In this document: positions 31,516 through 41,475 of the stretch, piece by piece
Position numbering within the stretch: position 1 is the stretch's first letter
How the letters are laid out: every line of letters starts with the position of its first letter
NCBI GenBank assembly: GCA_020402945.1
Contig: JADBYQ010000006.1
Coordinates: 1-64,000 of the forward strand
From: Cytophagales bacterium
GTDB lineage: Bacteria; Bacteroidota; Bacteroidia; Cytophagales; Cyclobacteriaceae
Direction: 5' to 3'
Length of the DNA stretch: 64,000 nt
The notes under the pieces: generated by a model
The model's input: the letters and a program-made list of their open reading frames with translations, nothing else
The model's database searches: none
What the model was told of the DNA's origin: nothing
Made by a program: the position numbers and the translations under genes

Positions 31516-31525
31516 TAGTAAAGAA

Positions 31526-32971
31526 ATGAAGAGCTATCGCGAACTAATTGAGCAAACCTTCGAATTCCCACAAAAGGAATTTAAGGTTAGAAACCACGAA
31601 TTACTGTTTAATGATGTGCCGTTGATGGACATCATCAAGCAATATGGAACGCCTGTAAAAATCACTTATCTCCCAAAGATTAGTGAGAATATCCGATTCG
31701 CAAAAGCAGCCTTTAATAACGCCATGGAGCGGTTTAAGTACAATGGCAAGTATACCTACTGCTATTGCACCAAATCATCACACTATGATTTTGTGCTGGA
31801 AGAGGCTTTGAAGAATGATATCCACATAGAGACTTCTTCAGCGTTTGATATCCCAATTGTTCGTACGCTTTATGGTCGGGGAAAAATCAGTAAAGAGACG
31901 TTTATCTTGTGCAATGGATTTAAAATGCCGAAGTATCGGGATTACATTACCGAACTGTTGAACGATGGGTTTAACTGCATGCCCATCCTCGACAACCTAA
32001 GCGAAATCGACACCTACGAAAAGAATGTCACAAAGCCTTACAACGTAGGTATTCGTGTGGCTGCCGATGAAGAACCGAAGTTCGAATTTTATACGTCTCG
32101 CCTGGGTATTCGCTACAATGACATTAACACTTTATACAAGGAAAAAATTGCGACCAGCAACAAAGCATCACTGAAGCTGCTTCACTTTTTTATTAATACT
32201 GGAATAAAAGATACCGCCTATTATTGGAGTGAATTGAGCCGATTTATTTTCAAGTATTGCGAAATGAAAAAAATCTGTCCTACACTTGATTCGATTGATA
32301 TTGGTGGCGGATTTCCAGTAAAAACTTCGTTGACGTTTCAGTATGACTACAAATACATGATTGAACAAATCGTGGAGAACATCAAGTGGATCTGTGAAAA
32401 GAATAACGTACCTGTACCCAACATCTTTACTGAATTCGGAAGTTTTACTGTTGCCGAAAGTGGAGCCGTACTTTACTCTGTAGTCGATCAAAAACTGCAA
32501 AACGACAAAGAGCTTTGGTATATGATTGATGGCTCGTTCATCACACATTTACCCGATGTGTGGGGAATGAATCAAAAGTATATTTTGATGGCGTTGAACA
32601 AATGGGATGATCCCTATCATAAAATAAATATTGGAGGCCTCACCTGCGATAGCCAAGACTACTACAATTCCGAAGCACATACGGGAGAAGTCTTCTTGCC
32701 GATGATTACGGACGAAGAGCCTTTGCATATTGGCTTTTTTCATACAGGCGCTTATCAGGAATCATTGGGAGGCTATGGTGGCATTCAACATTGTCTGATT
32801 CCTGCACCCAAGCACGTTCTCATTGATCGCAATGAAGATGGCGAACTTTCTACTGAACTTTTTGCCAGTGAACAGACCAGCGAAAGCATGATGAAGATAT
32901 TAGGCTATGAAGAAGCTCATGCACCGAAACGCCAGAAACCAACGAAACTGAAAGTAACGGGCACGGTTTAA
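31526..32971 (+). CDS. Arginine decarboxylase-like type III PLP enzyme
   Basis: YCTKSSHYDFVLEEALKNDIHIETSSAFD, DIGGGFPVKTSLTFQYDYKYMIEQIVENI, FTEFGSFTVAESGAVLYSV; beside ureohydrolase. Confidence 0.88.
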   Translation: MKSYRELIEQTFEFPQKEFKVRNHELLFNDVPLMDIIKQYGTPVKITYLPKISENIRFAKAAFNNAMERFKYNGKYTYCYCTKSSHYDFVLEEALKNDIHIETSSAFDIPIVRTLYGRGKISKETFILCNGFKMPKYRDYITELLNDGFNCMPILDNLSEIDTYEKNVTKPYNVGIRVAADEEPKFEFYTSRLGIRYNDINTLYKEKIATSNKASLKLLHFFINTGIKDTAYYWSELSRFIFKYCEMKKICPTLDSIDIGGGFPVKTSLTFQYDYKYMIEQIVENIKWICEKNNVPVPNIFTEFGSFTVAESGAVLYSVVDQKLQNDKELWYMIDGSFITHLPDVWGMNQKYILMALNKWDDPYHKINIGGLTCDSQDYYNSEAHTGEVFLPMITDEEPLHIGFFHTGAYQESLGGYGGIQHCLIPAPKHVLIDRNEDGELSTELFASEQTSESMMKILGYEEAHAPKRQKPTKLKVTGTV

Positions 32972-33073
32972 ATTAGGGGGAATCTTTAGCTGCAGCTGCC
33001 CAAAGATCCTATCGAATACTAGTCTGATTTTCTCGAAAACTGACCAAGTTTGGTTACATTTCCTTCGACAGTC

Positions 33074-33592
33074 TCATTGGCTTATAACCAGTGAAGTCGC
33101 CTCTTTCAAATTCATACAAGTAAAGTCCGCCTTATTCTCAGGTTCAACGTCATGGCCTATCTGAATGGTCCGTATGCCCAACTGCCTGGCTGGAATGATA
33201 TCCCTACCACGATCGCCCACCATCCAAGAAGCGGAAAAATCAATGTTAAATTTTGCTCTGGCCTTTTCAAACATAAGTGTGCCTGGCTTGCGGGCCAACG
33301 AAGCAGAAACGGTCGGGTGACAAGGTGAAAAATAGAAATGATCGATGAGATGCCCGCAAGCGTCTTGCAAGTATTCATGGCAGGCTTCCATTTCTGTTTG
33401 CGTATAAATGCCCTGAGCGATGCCTGATTGGTTGGTGACCACCAACAATAAATAGCCAGCAGACTTTAGTTCTCGTAGCGCTTCTAGCACTCCGGGTAAA
33501 ATTTTGAATTGATCAACACGATAGGTGTAATTGGGATTGTCTTCGTTTAAAACACCATCACGATCTAGAAAAACGACTTTGGTTTTGGTCAT
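33074..33592 (-). CDS. gmhB: HAD-IIIA phosphatase, heptose-bisphosphatase (GmhB)-like
   Basis: VFLDRDGVLNEDNPNY, VVTNQSGIAQGIYT, SWMVGDRGRDI. Confidence 0.88.
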   Translation of the reverse strand: MTKTKVVFLDRDGVLNEDNPNYTYRVDQFKILPGVLEALRELKSAGYLLLVVTNQSGIAQGIYTQTEMEACHEYLQDACGHLIDHFYFSPCHPTVSASLARKPGTLMFEKARAKFNIDFSASWMVGDRGRDIIPARQLGIRTIQIGHDVEPENKADFTCMNLKEATSLVISQ

Positions 33593-33649
33593 GGCTATTT
33601 ATTTAGCTACAAGGGTAGCTTTACTATGAAAATACAATTTCGAATAAAA

Positions 33650-33681
33650 AAAGGAGGTCACTTTTATGGCAACCTCCTTTT
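33650..33681 (-). terminator. Bidirectional-looking terminator
   Basis: aaaggaggt...acctccttt stem with A/T flanks, between two minus-strand genes. Confidence 0.75.
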
Positions 33682-33701
33682 CAAAACTAAAATCAAAAAA
33701 A

Positions 33702-34166
33702 TTACCTTGCCATCACAAAAGTAATATCTCCAGGAATAGATTCAATTCTACCGCCAGTGACGGTAGTTTTTGTCCAAGGCAGGGAATACGAGAATTTTTT
33801 ATCCGTTACCTCGATTATAGTTATCTCTAAGTTACCAGCACTAATTTTCTTTGCATTGGTATCAGTAAAGCTCCAAGAACCCGAAGACGGCCAGATGGGT
33901 TCGCCCCCCGGAGATGTAAACGTTCCATCCTTGAAGGTTAATTTTAGATTTTTGTAAACAGAAGTTAAGTCAATGGCGTTGCCATTAACATTCTGCACAC
34001 TCCACTCACCCGCAATGAGCAGCTTCTTTACTCGCTCAGACTCGGGCTCAGTGGTCTTTTCGCTACAACCAGAAAACAATAACAAAGCTGTCAAAATAAA
34101 TAATGTCGAAAACATGCTTACCATGAATTTCATGCTTACTTTTTTTCTATTCATATCATTTTTCAA
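33702..34166 (-). CDS. Small lipoprotein, lipocalin-like
   Basis: LLFSGCSEK lipobox; LIAGEWSVQNVNG...LKLTFKDGTF. Confidence 0.65.
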   Translation of the reverse strand: MKNDMNRKKVSMKFMVSMFSTLFILTALLLFSGCSEKTTEPESERVKKLLIAGEWSVQNVNGNAIDLTSVYKNLKLTFKDGTFTSPGGEPIWPSSGSWSFTDTNAKKISAGNLEITIIEVTDKKFSYSLPWTKTTVTGGRIESIPGDITFVMAR

Positions 34167-34185
34167 TTTAGTCAGATTTATTAAC

Positions 34186-37100
34186 CTATTTTTTAATCAC
34201 GAAGCTTCTATTAGCTTTCTTGGAGTGTTGAGAAGCCAGAACAATATATTGACCAGTAGATAATCGTGAAACATCTGCCTTCACTACTTCGCCTCCATCG
34301 CCTGTAAACTCTTGAAGTACCCTTCCCAGCATGTCAACGATTTTTATGCTCACTTTACCGTTTTCAAACCCTTTCAAAACTACATTTAACTCCCCATCAA
34401 CAACCGGATTTGGGAACAATGCAAAATCAGTTTTAGCAGAGCTAATATCACCTGTTATAATTAACGCCTGGCTATTAGAAGGTAAGCTCGAACAACCTTC
34501 TATGGTAGAGATAACCGTATAAGAACCTGCACTGGTTGGTTTATAGGTCACACTAGTTGCCCCGCCTATGGCTGATCCATTAAGAAACCACTGATTACCA
34601 GTTGTGGCATCGCTAGTCAAAGTAGCGTTTTCGGTATTGGCATTTGACAGAGCAATGGAAGGCTTTGGTGGATTAATGCAAAAAGTTCGGTCGATAGAAG
34701 TCGCTGATTGGTAATTGTTATTCCCAATCTGTTTAGCTCTGATGGTTGCTGACCCTGCCTTGGCTATAGTGGCGGTGCTGCCATTGATAGTAACTTTGTC
34801 ATTAAGGGATTCAAATGCCACGGTCAACCCTGAATTTGAATTTGCTGCTAAGGCAAAGGCCGGGTCTCCAAAAGTCTTGGTGGGCAGAGTGGCGAAGGTG
34901 ATTGTTTGACCAAGCTTATTAACCACCAAAGAACGAACTACAGGGATAGCGACCAGATAATTGTCGTTCCCGGCCTGGTTGGCAGTAATGTCTGTGGTGC
35001 CCCCTCCAACTATAGTAACCGTATTTCCAACAACAGTGGCCACCAAAGGATTACTGCTGGTAAATGTTACCGGCTGCGCGGATGCCCCTCCAGTAGCTGT
35101 TAAGGCAAAGGCAGCGTCTCCAAAAGTCTTGGCTGGCAATGCCGCGAAGGTGATTGTTTGATTGGCTTTGTTTACCGCCAAAGGCCGAACGACAGCAGTA
35201 GCAGCCAGATAATTGTCGTTCCCGTCCTGGCTGGCAGTTATGTCCGTGGTGCCTGCCCCAACTATAGTAACCGTACTTCCAACAACAGTGGCCACCAGAG
35301 GATTACTGCTGGTAAATGTTACCGGCTGCGCGGATGCCCCTCCCGTAGCTGTTAAGGCAAAGTCCGCGTCTCCAAAAGTCTTGGTTGCCAGAGCTGCAAA
35401 GGTGATGGTCTGAACAGCTTTTTGAACGGTTAAAATTTGGCTAACCTCTGAAGCTGCCATGTAACCCGAATTTCCAATTTGTGAGGCGGTGAAGGTCGTT
35501 TGGCCTGCCGCCAGAATAGTCACTGTGCTACCGCTAACAGTGGCCACTGCCGGATTACTGCTGGTGTAAGTAACCGCTAGCCCGGAACTGGCCGTTGCGG
35601 TTAAATCAAACGGTGCATCGCCAAAAGTCTTGTTTGTCAAAGCATTGAAGGTTATTGCTTGAGGTAGCTTAATAATTACATTATCAAAGGCCATTCCTTC
35701 AAAATTGTCCAATCCGTCTGAAGCGAAAACTACCCTCAGCAAAAGACTCGTTTTACCCGTAAGTCCAGATATGGCATGAGACGCCTTTACGTATCCTGCC
35801 CCCGGGCTATTGCCCGACCATGCATCACCATTACCACCGGAAAAGCTCAGAACTGCAGAATTCTTCTGTGCTATCAAATTGAAATTATACCAATTGTTAG
35901 GGTCGCCCAATACACCAACGTTTGCCCAAGTGGCTCCATTGTCAGTTGAGGCTTGCAAGGCAGCGCCATCCCATCCCTCTTCTATTCGATGCATAATATC
36001 CAAATCAATGTTGACTTCACTAAGGCTTGAAATAGAAAAGAGGGGACTCACCACAAAAGACCTTTCATTATCAGGGTAGTTGCCCGAAAGGTTGGTAACC
36101 CAGGCTTTAGTTCCATCTGATGCTGTATTAATTATTGTGCCTGCTGGTGTGCCAAGTGCCCAAGAGCTAGGAGAGCCACCCACTGTCCATCCACCATCTG
36201 AAGTTTCGAAGCTATCTGCATAGGGTAATGTTGAAGTTGGGAGTACGGTTGAACTTCCTGCCGCTGAATTATTGGATAACTGGGAATCAGTTGTCAATGC
36301 TGTAGCAGCAGTTACCTGAAATACACCTCGTGTAGAGCGGTTAAACTTTGTGGCAAATTTGAATATTTTTGTTTCTCCCACTCCAACAGTTCCAGTATAT
36401 AACTCGACCACCGGTGTACCACCTGCCACACTATATGATACATCGAAGTTAGACTGTGGCAAAGTGCCAAAATTGAAAATCTCTATAGAAACCTCCTCAT
36501 CCGTATTTTGAGCAATAAAGTTTTTTAGAGTAACTGACTTAACGCCTACATCATTTGCGGATCCTTCTTGTATCAAAATATCGTCAATAGCAATATCACC
36601 CGTGAAAGATGACCCGCGGATTCCTCTAAAAAATACTTGAATTTGCCCAGCAGACACAAATGATGACAATGGAATAAACGCCTGACGATAAGGCTGATTA
36701 GTTGCTGTTTGTTGCTGCCCAACCAACTGAAAAACGCGTGTGGATACATTGGTGTCGACATTACGAACATACACTTCCAAAGCGCCTGTAGACGCCCCAA
36801 ACATATGATAGAAAAAAGTAAGGTTAGGAGCAGTTAACGCGCTTATGTTCGTTATTGGTAATGTAAAGTCCGCAATTGCGCCTGGGGCCGGGCCTGATGT
36901 TTCTGTAAATATGTAAAACCCAGTGCCTGTGGTGTTATCCCCGGTCGGTCCAGTGCCTGATCCAGCTGAAGGTGTAGGGCCCGATCGAATAACCCAACTC
37001 ATATCGCCTGATGCCTGAAAGCCAAAAGGAAACGTTGAGGTAGGGAATGAAGTCAAAAAAGGAAAAGTAGAAATAATCGGATTTACTGTAACCCCAAAAT

Positions 37101-39951
37101 TGGTAGTAGTAAATTGAGAATTCGCGTTGGTGCCCCTAAGGGTAATGATTGCTGACCCAGAAGAACTGGGAGCAAAGGTCAAGGTGAGGTTGTCACCCGT
37201 TATAGCGGTTGAAACAAGTGTTGGATTTGAATTTGCGTCAACTGTAATGGTGACAGGAGGAGCTGTTGAAGAAAATACATTTCCTATTGGAATAACAACA
37301 GGAGCAGAACCCTGTTGCACTGAAACATTGCTGACTGGCTGGTTGACCGATATTGGGATGGGGGTAGTTTCAAATGTGGCACTGAACAAGCCATTGCCGT
37401 GCGTTCCAGCAACTACAAGGCCGTCTTTGCGAGAGCGAACCTGCTCCACAACTGAAACACCTAATACAGTTGGATCAACCTGGGTCCAAACAGTAGATGT
37501 GCTAATTGCTTTCGTAGAATACAAGCCGGTGCTGGTTCCCACCAAGTACGCGTCATTATTTCCAACGATGTTCAGCCATCTAACAGAAGGGCCATTGCCC
37601 GATCCATCTGAGTTTTGTTCCAAATTTCCACTTACGTTTGTCCAAGTGGCACCTCCATTTGTAGTTAGCCAGATACTCCTGATACTGTAGTTGGAAAAAG
37701 TGGCCAAGACACGCATGGCATCTGTTGGGTCAACGGCCAAGCATGAAACGTTACCGGTAGGCAAGCCCTTACTTGTAAACACATCTATGTAGGTCGGAGT
37801 TCCGATGTTGGCATTATCCAAGCGGTAAATCCGCCCGCCCGAAGTACCAACGTAGACCACATTTGATGGATTGGTTGAAATGCCCACTGCCGACAACTGT
37901 TGAGTATTAGTTGTAGGCAGGTTAGTCCATCCGGATCCAGTGGTGGCGGTCGTAACATTATTTGCCCTCCACAGCGAACTAGAGCCAATGTAGTACATCA
38001 GTTTGTCGTCATTGGGGTCTAACTCAAACTGAGTAACAAACAATGGCGAAGTAGCAGGGGCAATGTTGACAAAGCTATTTGGCGTGTTGTCATTTTGGTC
38101 GGTGTAAGCAACTCTGTAAACCACACCTAACTGGGCTGACACATATCGCAACGTACCCGTTTTGTTAATGGCCGCTGCGCAACCATCACCGCTAAACTGG
38201 TCAATCCATGTGGCAGAAGGTGAATTTGAAACGGTAGACCACGTACTATTATCTTGAAAACCAGCCATTACTAAGTCTCCCGGCCCAACTGCCAATGCAT
38301 ACACCTGCGTAGTTAGGTACCCATTGTTAAGACTTGTCCAAGCTACCGGATTGGTTGCCAAGTTAGTGGTTATATCTTGCGTCACACTCAAACCTCCATC
38401 GTGTCCAGTTAACACTTTGTTTGGATTAGACGGATAGAAGACCAAACTATGCTGGTCTGGATGATGATTAGGATAAAGGCTTACATTGTTTAACGTATTG
38501 TAACCTGCTATCCATGCTGTATTCGTATTTGTGGCGAACCCATTGGTGGAGCGGTATAAGTTTGTACCGCCTATGAAAACAAGGTTTTCGTTGGTGGGGT
38601 GTATTCGAACATACAAGTCGTACCCGCCTTGAGAAGTAAAATCCCCAACGGGAGTCCCAAAGTTTGGCAAATTGGCGGAACGGTTTTCCCACACACCACC
38701 ACTGCCTGTTCCATCGCCTGAAACATACGTGTATTTCCAAAAATCGTGACCAACTGGTGTTGAAGGTGTGCCATCTGCAATAACGTACATAACATTATCA
38801 TTAGAGGGAGCAGTAGCCACCACCGTGCGTCCGTAAGTGGCTGGGAAAGTGGCTGGCGTAATTATCGTCCACTCATTTAAATTGCCCGTAGTAGAACGGT
38901 AGATACCTGCATTTGCAGCACTGCTTAGAACACTTCGAGGAATAGTAGCGTAAAAAATTCTATTTTTAGAGATGTGAATATCCATCTGCCCAAAAGCTGC
39001 AAGGTTAGGGATCGCAAGCACCAATTGAAAACTTGTGCCACCGTCTTGCGTGCGATAAAACCCACGGTAAGTGGCCGCGTATAAATCGCCATTTACGGGG
39101 TCTATATCCATCGCAGCAATTAATTCAAATGGCTCAGCAGCCGAATTGTTTTGCGGGGTATTTGGCGCTGTTGCCGGCAGCAAACTCCAAGTGTTTCCAT
39201 TATCTGTTGACTTGTAAATACCATTGCCAAGATATCGTGCAGAGCCACTCCTTCCGCTTTGTGAAGCACCCACAGCTTCACCGGTGCTTGCATACCAGAT
39301 ATTTCGGAAACCAACGCGCTGGTCTTGCACAATTGCAGTTATGGATCCATTTTGATCGATAGGACTTACCCGTTGCCAGCTAACACCAGCGTTGGTCGAT
39401 AACCATATGCCGCCAGACGCTCCACCAGCTAAAATTCGGTTCTCGTCATTAATGTCCAATGCCAGTCCGCGAGTTCTTCCGCCCACATTGAACGGCCCCC
39501 GATTGACAAAGGTGCTGGTCTGATCTCCAGCTGCCATTTTGATACCTTTTCCATCATCGGTTTTGCCTTGAATGGCCATTTCATCTTGCAAATGTGAACT
39601 TGGCGACAAAACATATTGGAGTTCTTTCTCACGAATTCCCTCGGGTACTTCACCTGTGGCCGGGTCTTTCAATCGGTCAAAGTCAAACTGATAACGTAGC
39701 TCAGGATTATCTTTTCTGCCAGAGAATTTTACATCTGGATCATTTGCCTGAAGCACCTTCTTTACATTGTAGTGCGCTCCGTTATTCATATCTTCCGCCA
39801 TCTCATCTACTGAAGGCAGGGAAGTCTGCGTTTTGGGTGCTACTATCTTTGTAGTTGTCTTCGACTTTTGTTGTGCAAATCCTAAAGACGCAGCCAATAC
39901 AATGGCTGTAACGACAAAGCACTTAAAAATTGTAAGTAGTTTTTCTTTCAT
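34186..39951 (-). CDS. Large T9SS-secreted protein: VPS10/sortilin-like BNR propeller, adhesive Ig-like repeats, C-terminal T9SS type A sorting domain
   Basis: STNAGVSWQRVSP, STDNGNTWSLLP BNR-type repeats; ~84-aa repeats ITFAAL.TKTFGD; C-terminus FALFPNPVVDGELNVVL...ISIKIVDMLGR-type ending FVIKK; start ATG 39951 (MKEKLLTIFKC). Confidence 0.9.
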   Translation of the reverse strand: MKEKLLTIFKCFVVTAIVLAASLGFAQQKSKTTTKIVAPKTQTSLPSVDEMAEDMNNGAHYNVKKVLQANDPDVKFSGRKDNPELRYQFDFDRLKDPATGEVPEGIREKELQYVLSPSSHLQDEMAIQGKTDDGKGIKMAAGDQTSTFVNRGPFNVGGRTRGLALDINDENRILAGGASGGIWLSTNAGVSWQRVSPIDQNGSITAIVQDQRVGFRNIWYASTGEAVGASQSGRSGSARYLGNGIYKSTDNGNTWSLLPATAPNTPQNNSAAEPFELIAAMDIDPVNGDLYAATYRGFYRTQDGGTSFQLVLAIPNLAAFGQMDIHISKNRIFYATIPRSVLSSAANAGIYRSTTGNLNEWTIITPATFPATYGRTVVATAPSNDNVMYVIADGTPSTPVGHDFWKYTYVSGDGTGSGGVWENRSANLPNFGTPVGDFTSQGGYDLYVRIHPTNENLVFIGGTNLYRSTNGFATNTNTAWIAGYNTLNNVSLYPNHHPDQHSLVFYPSNPNKVLTGHDGGLSVTQDITTNLATNPVAWTSLNNGYLTTQVYALAVGPGDLVMAGFQDNSTWSTVSNSPSATWIDQFSGDGCAAAINKTGTLRYVSAQLGVVYRVAYTDQNDNTPNSFVNIAPATSPLFVTQFELDPNDDKLMYYIGSSSLWRANNVTTATTGSGWTNLPTTNTQQLSAVGISTNPSNVVYVGTSGGRIYRLDNANIGTPTYIDVFTSKGLPTGNVSCLAVDPTDAMRVLATFSNYSIRSIWLTTNGGATWTNVSGNLEQNSDGSGNGPSVRWLNIVGNNDAYLVGTSTGLYSTKAISTSTVWTQVDPTVLGVSVVEQVRSRKDGLVVAGTHGNGLFSATFETTPIPISVNQPVSNVSVQQGSAPVVIPIGNVFSSTAPPVTITVDANSNPTLVSTAITGDNLTLTFAPSSSGSAIITLRGTNANSQFTTTNFGVTVNPIISTFPFLTSFPTSTFPFGFQASGDMSWVIRSGPTPSAGSGTGPTGDNTTGTGFYIFTETSGPAPGAIADFTLPITNISALTAPNLTFFYHMFGASTGALEVYVRNVDTNVSTRVFQLVGQQQTATNQPYRQAFIPLSSFVSAGQIQVFFRGIRGSSFTGDIAIDDILIQEGSANDVGVKSVTLKNFIAQNTDEEVSIEIFNFGTLPQSNFDVSYSVAGGTPVVELYTGTVGVGETKIFKFATKFNRSTRGVFQVTAATALTTDSQLSNNSAAGSSTVLPTSTLPYADSFETSDGGWTVGGSPSSWALGTPAGTIINTASDGTKAWVTNLSGNYPDNERSFVVSPLFSISSLSEVNIDLDIMHRIEEGWDGAALQASTDNGATWANVGVLGDPNNWYNFNLIAQKNSAVLSFSGGNGDAWSGNSPGAGYVKASHAISGLTGKTSLLLRVVFASDGLDNFEGMAFDNVIIKLPQAITFNALTNKTFGDAPFDLTATASSGLAVTYTSSNPAVATVSGSTVTILAAGQTTFTASQIGNSGYMAASEVSQILTVQKAVQTITFAALATKTFGDADFALTATGGASAQPVTFTSSNPLVATVVGSTVTIVGAGTTDITASQDGNDNYLAATAVVRPLAVNKANQTITFAALPAKTFGDAAFALTATGGASAQPVTFTSSNPLVATVVGNTVTIVGGGTTDITANQAGNDNYLVAIPVVRSLVVNKLGQTITFATLPTKTFGDPAFALAANSNSGLTVAFESLNDKVTINGSTATIAKAGSATIRAKQIGNNNYQSATSIDRTFCINPPKPSIALSNANTENATLTSDATTGNQWFLNGSAIGGATSVTYKPTSAGSYTVISTIEGCSSLPSNSQALIITGDISSAKTDFALFPNPVVDGELNVVLKGFENGKVSIKIVDMLGRVLQEFTGDGGEVVKADVSRLSTGQYIVLASQHSKKANRSFVIKK
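34680..35660 (-). repeat. Four tandem ~252-bp coding repeats; middle two near-identical
   Basis: Units ITFNALTNKTFGD, ITFAALATKTFGD, ITFAALPAKTFGD, ITFATLPTKTFGD; blocks around 34961 and 35213 match almost base for base at 252-bp offset. Confidence 0.9.
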
Positions 39952-40048
39952 AGTTATTAGGTTAAAATTAGTCTCAAAAAACAAAGCATTAATAAAATTC
40001 CAGGTTCAATAAACAGCTCCGCATATCCGGCATAAATCAAAAACAATT

Positions 40049-40606
40049 TTACTTCACCAATTTGTAGTTCAATATCTTCAATTCACCAATTTCCGTTTGA
40101 TCAATTGCTTGTGCACCGCTGATATCTGCCACAAACAATTCGTCAAGATTTAGCCCAGAAAAAACCTGCTGGTTCACAACGCCCGGATAAACCTTTACCG
40201 TTGGCTCGATTGTCATAGGGAAAAATGCTATCGCTTTTTTTCCAGCTTCTAAACTACCATAATAGGTCCTTCCCCTTTCAATCACTTCTTCGATCATTAT
40301 CTCCGCTACACAACGAAATTGATTGCACGGTGCTTCCAAGGAACTATCTGAATTTCTGATGGACAACATTCGCGCCACCACACGGATATCTTCCGGCCCA
40401 ATGTCTGAGTTTAGTCGATTATACAAAACGGGTGGATTAGCTACCATTGTATCTTCCTTTTTTACCCGATGAGGAGAGTTATCTTTTTTAATTTGATTTT
40501 CTAAAACTGACCTATTCACTCTGCCCTTCGATTGGCAACAGACGAAACCATCCAGTAAAATACAGAGAAACCCTGTTAATGCTATCGGTTGGTATAAGCC
40601 CCTCAT
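40049..40606 (-). CDS. Hypothetical exported protein
   Basis: Intact 185-aa ORF with N-terminal hydrophobic segment; family not recognised. Confidence 0.55.
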   Translation of the reverse strand: MRGLYQPIALTGFLCILLDGFVCCQSKGRVNRSVLENQIKKDNSPHRVKKEDTMVANPPVLYNRLNSDIGPEDIRVVARMLSIRNSDSSLEAPCNQFRCVAEIMIEEVIERGRTYYGSLEAGKKAIAFFPMTIEPTVKVYPGVVNQQVFSGLNLDELFVADISGAQAIDQTEIGELKILNYKLVK

Positions 40607-40726
40607 AAATAAACAACCAAAAATAGCGATTAGATTAATTTAAACAAGCTGGTATGCCAAATTAAATGAACGCAAGCCGATAGAACCCAATAGTTTTTTC
40701 AATAATTTTACCAAAATCCAGAAGCT

Positions 40727-41467
40727 TTGAGCAACGCATTAGTCATCATTCCTACCTACAACGAAAAAGAAAATATACAAGCGATTGTAAATGAGGTGCT
40801 CTCCTTGCCAAAAGATTTTCACCTTTTGATAGTAGACGACAACTCACCGGATGGAACACCTGATATTGTAAAGGGTCTTCAGGCTAAGTATAACGCACAA
40901 GAAACAAGGCTGCATCTATTGCAACGAGCGGGCAAATTGGGACTGGGAACAGCTTATATCGAGGGGTTTAAATTTGGTCTACAAAAGGGATATCACTACT
41001 TATTGGAAATGGATGCGGATTTTTCGCACAACCCAAAAGATCTTACGCGACTATATCTTGCCTGCGAAGAAGAAGGCCATGATTTGGCCGTTGGCTCACG
41101 GTATTCAAAAGGAGTGAATGTCGTTAATTGGCCAATGAGTCGGGTGCTGATGTCATACTTTGCAAGCAAATATGTTCGCTTCATCACCGGCCTTCCTATT
41201 CATGATACTACTGCTGGTTTTGTATGCTACCGTAGGAACGTGCTGGAAACCATTCAGCTTGATAACATAAAGTTTATTGGCTATGCTTTTCAAATTGAGA
41301 TGAAATTTCTCACCTGGAAGTATGGATTTAAAATTACCGAAGTCCCCATTATCTTCACTGATCGCACGCTCGGTCAATCAAAAATGTCAGCCGGGATTTT
41401 CAAAGAAGCTGTACTCGGTGTGTTGGCGATGTCGATTGGTAGTTGGTTCAAAAGCTATAAGAGATAG
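40727..41467 (+). CDS. Polyprenol monophosphomannose synthase-like GT2
   Basis: ALVIIPTYNEKENIQAIV, LLIVDDNSPDGT, LEMDADFSHNPKDL; TTG start. Confidence 0.92.
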   Translation: MSNALVIIPTYNEKENIQAIVNEVLSLPKDFHLLIVDDNSPDGTPDIVKGLQAKYNAQETRLHLLQRAGKLGLGTAYIEGFKFGLQKGYHYLLEMDADFSHNPKDLTRLYLACEEEGHDLAVGSRYSKGVNVVNWPMSRVLMSYFASKYVRFITGLPIHDTTAGFVCYRRNVLETIQLDNIKFIGYAFQIEMKFLTWKYGFKITEVPIIFTDRTLGQSKMSAGIFKEAVLGVLAMSIGSWFKSYKR

Positions 41468-41475
41468 CATTTAGT

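Noticed and set aside
34906-35413. CRISPR-like periodic repeat
   Set aside because: Period is 252 bp with coding-frame conservation; protein repeats, not a CRISPR array.
34331-39854. Many plus-strand ORFs (60-187 aa) antisense to the 1932-aa T9SS protein
   Set aside because: Shadow ORFs; the repeated ones simply mirror the 252-bp coding repeats.
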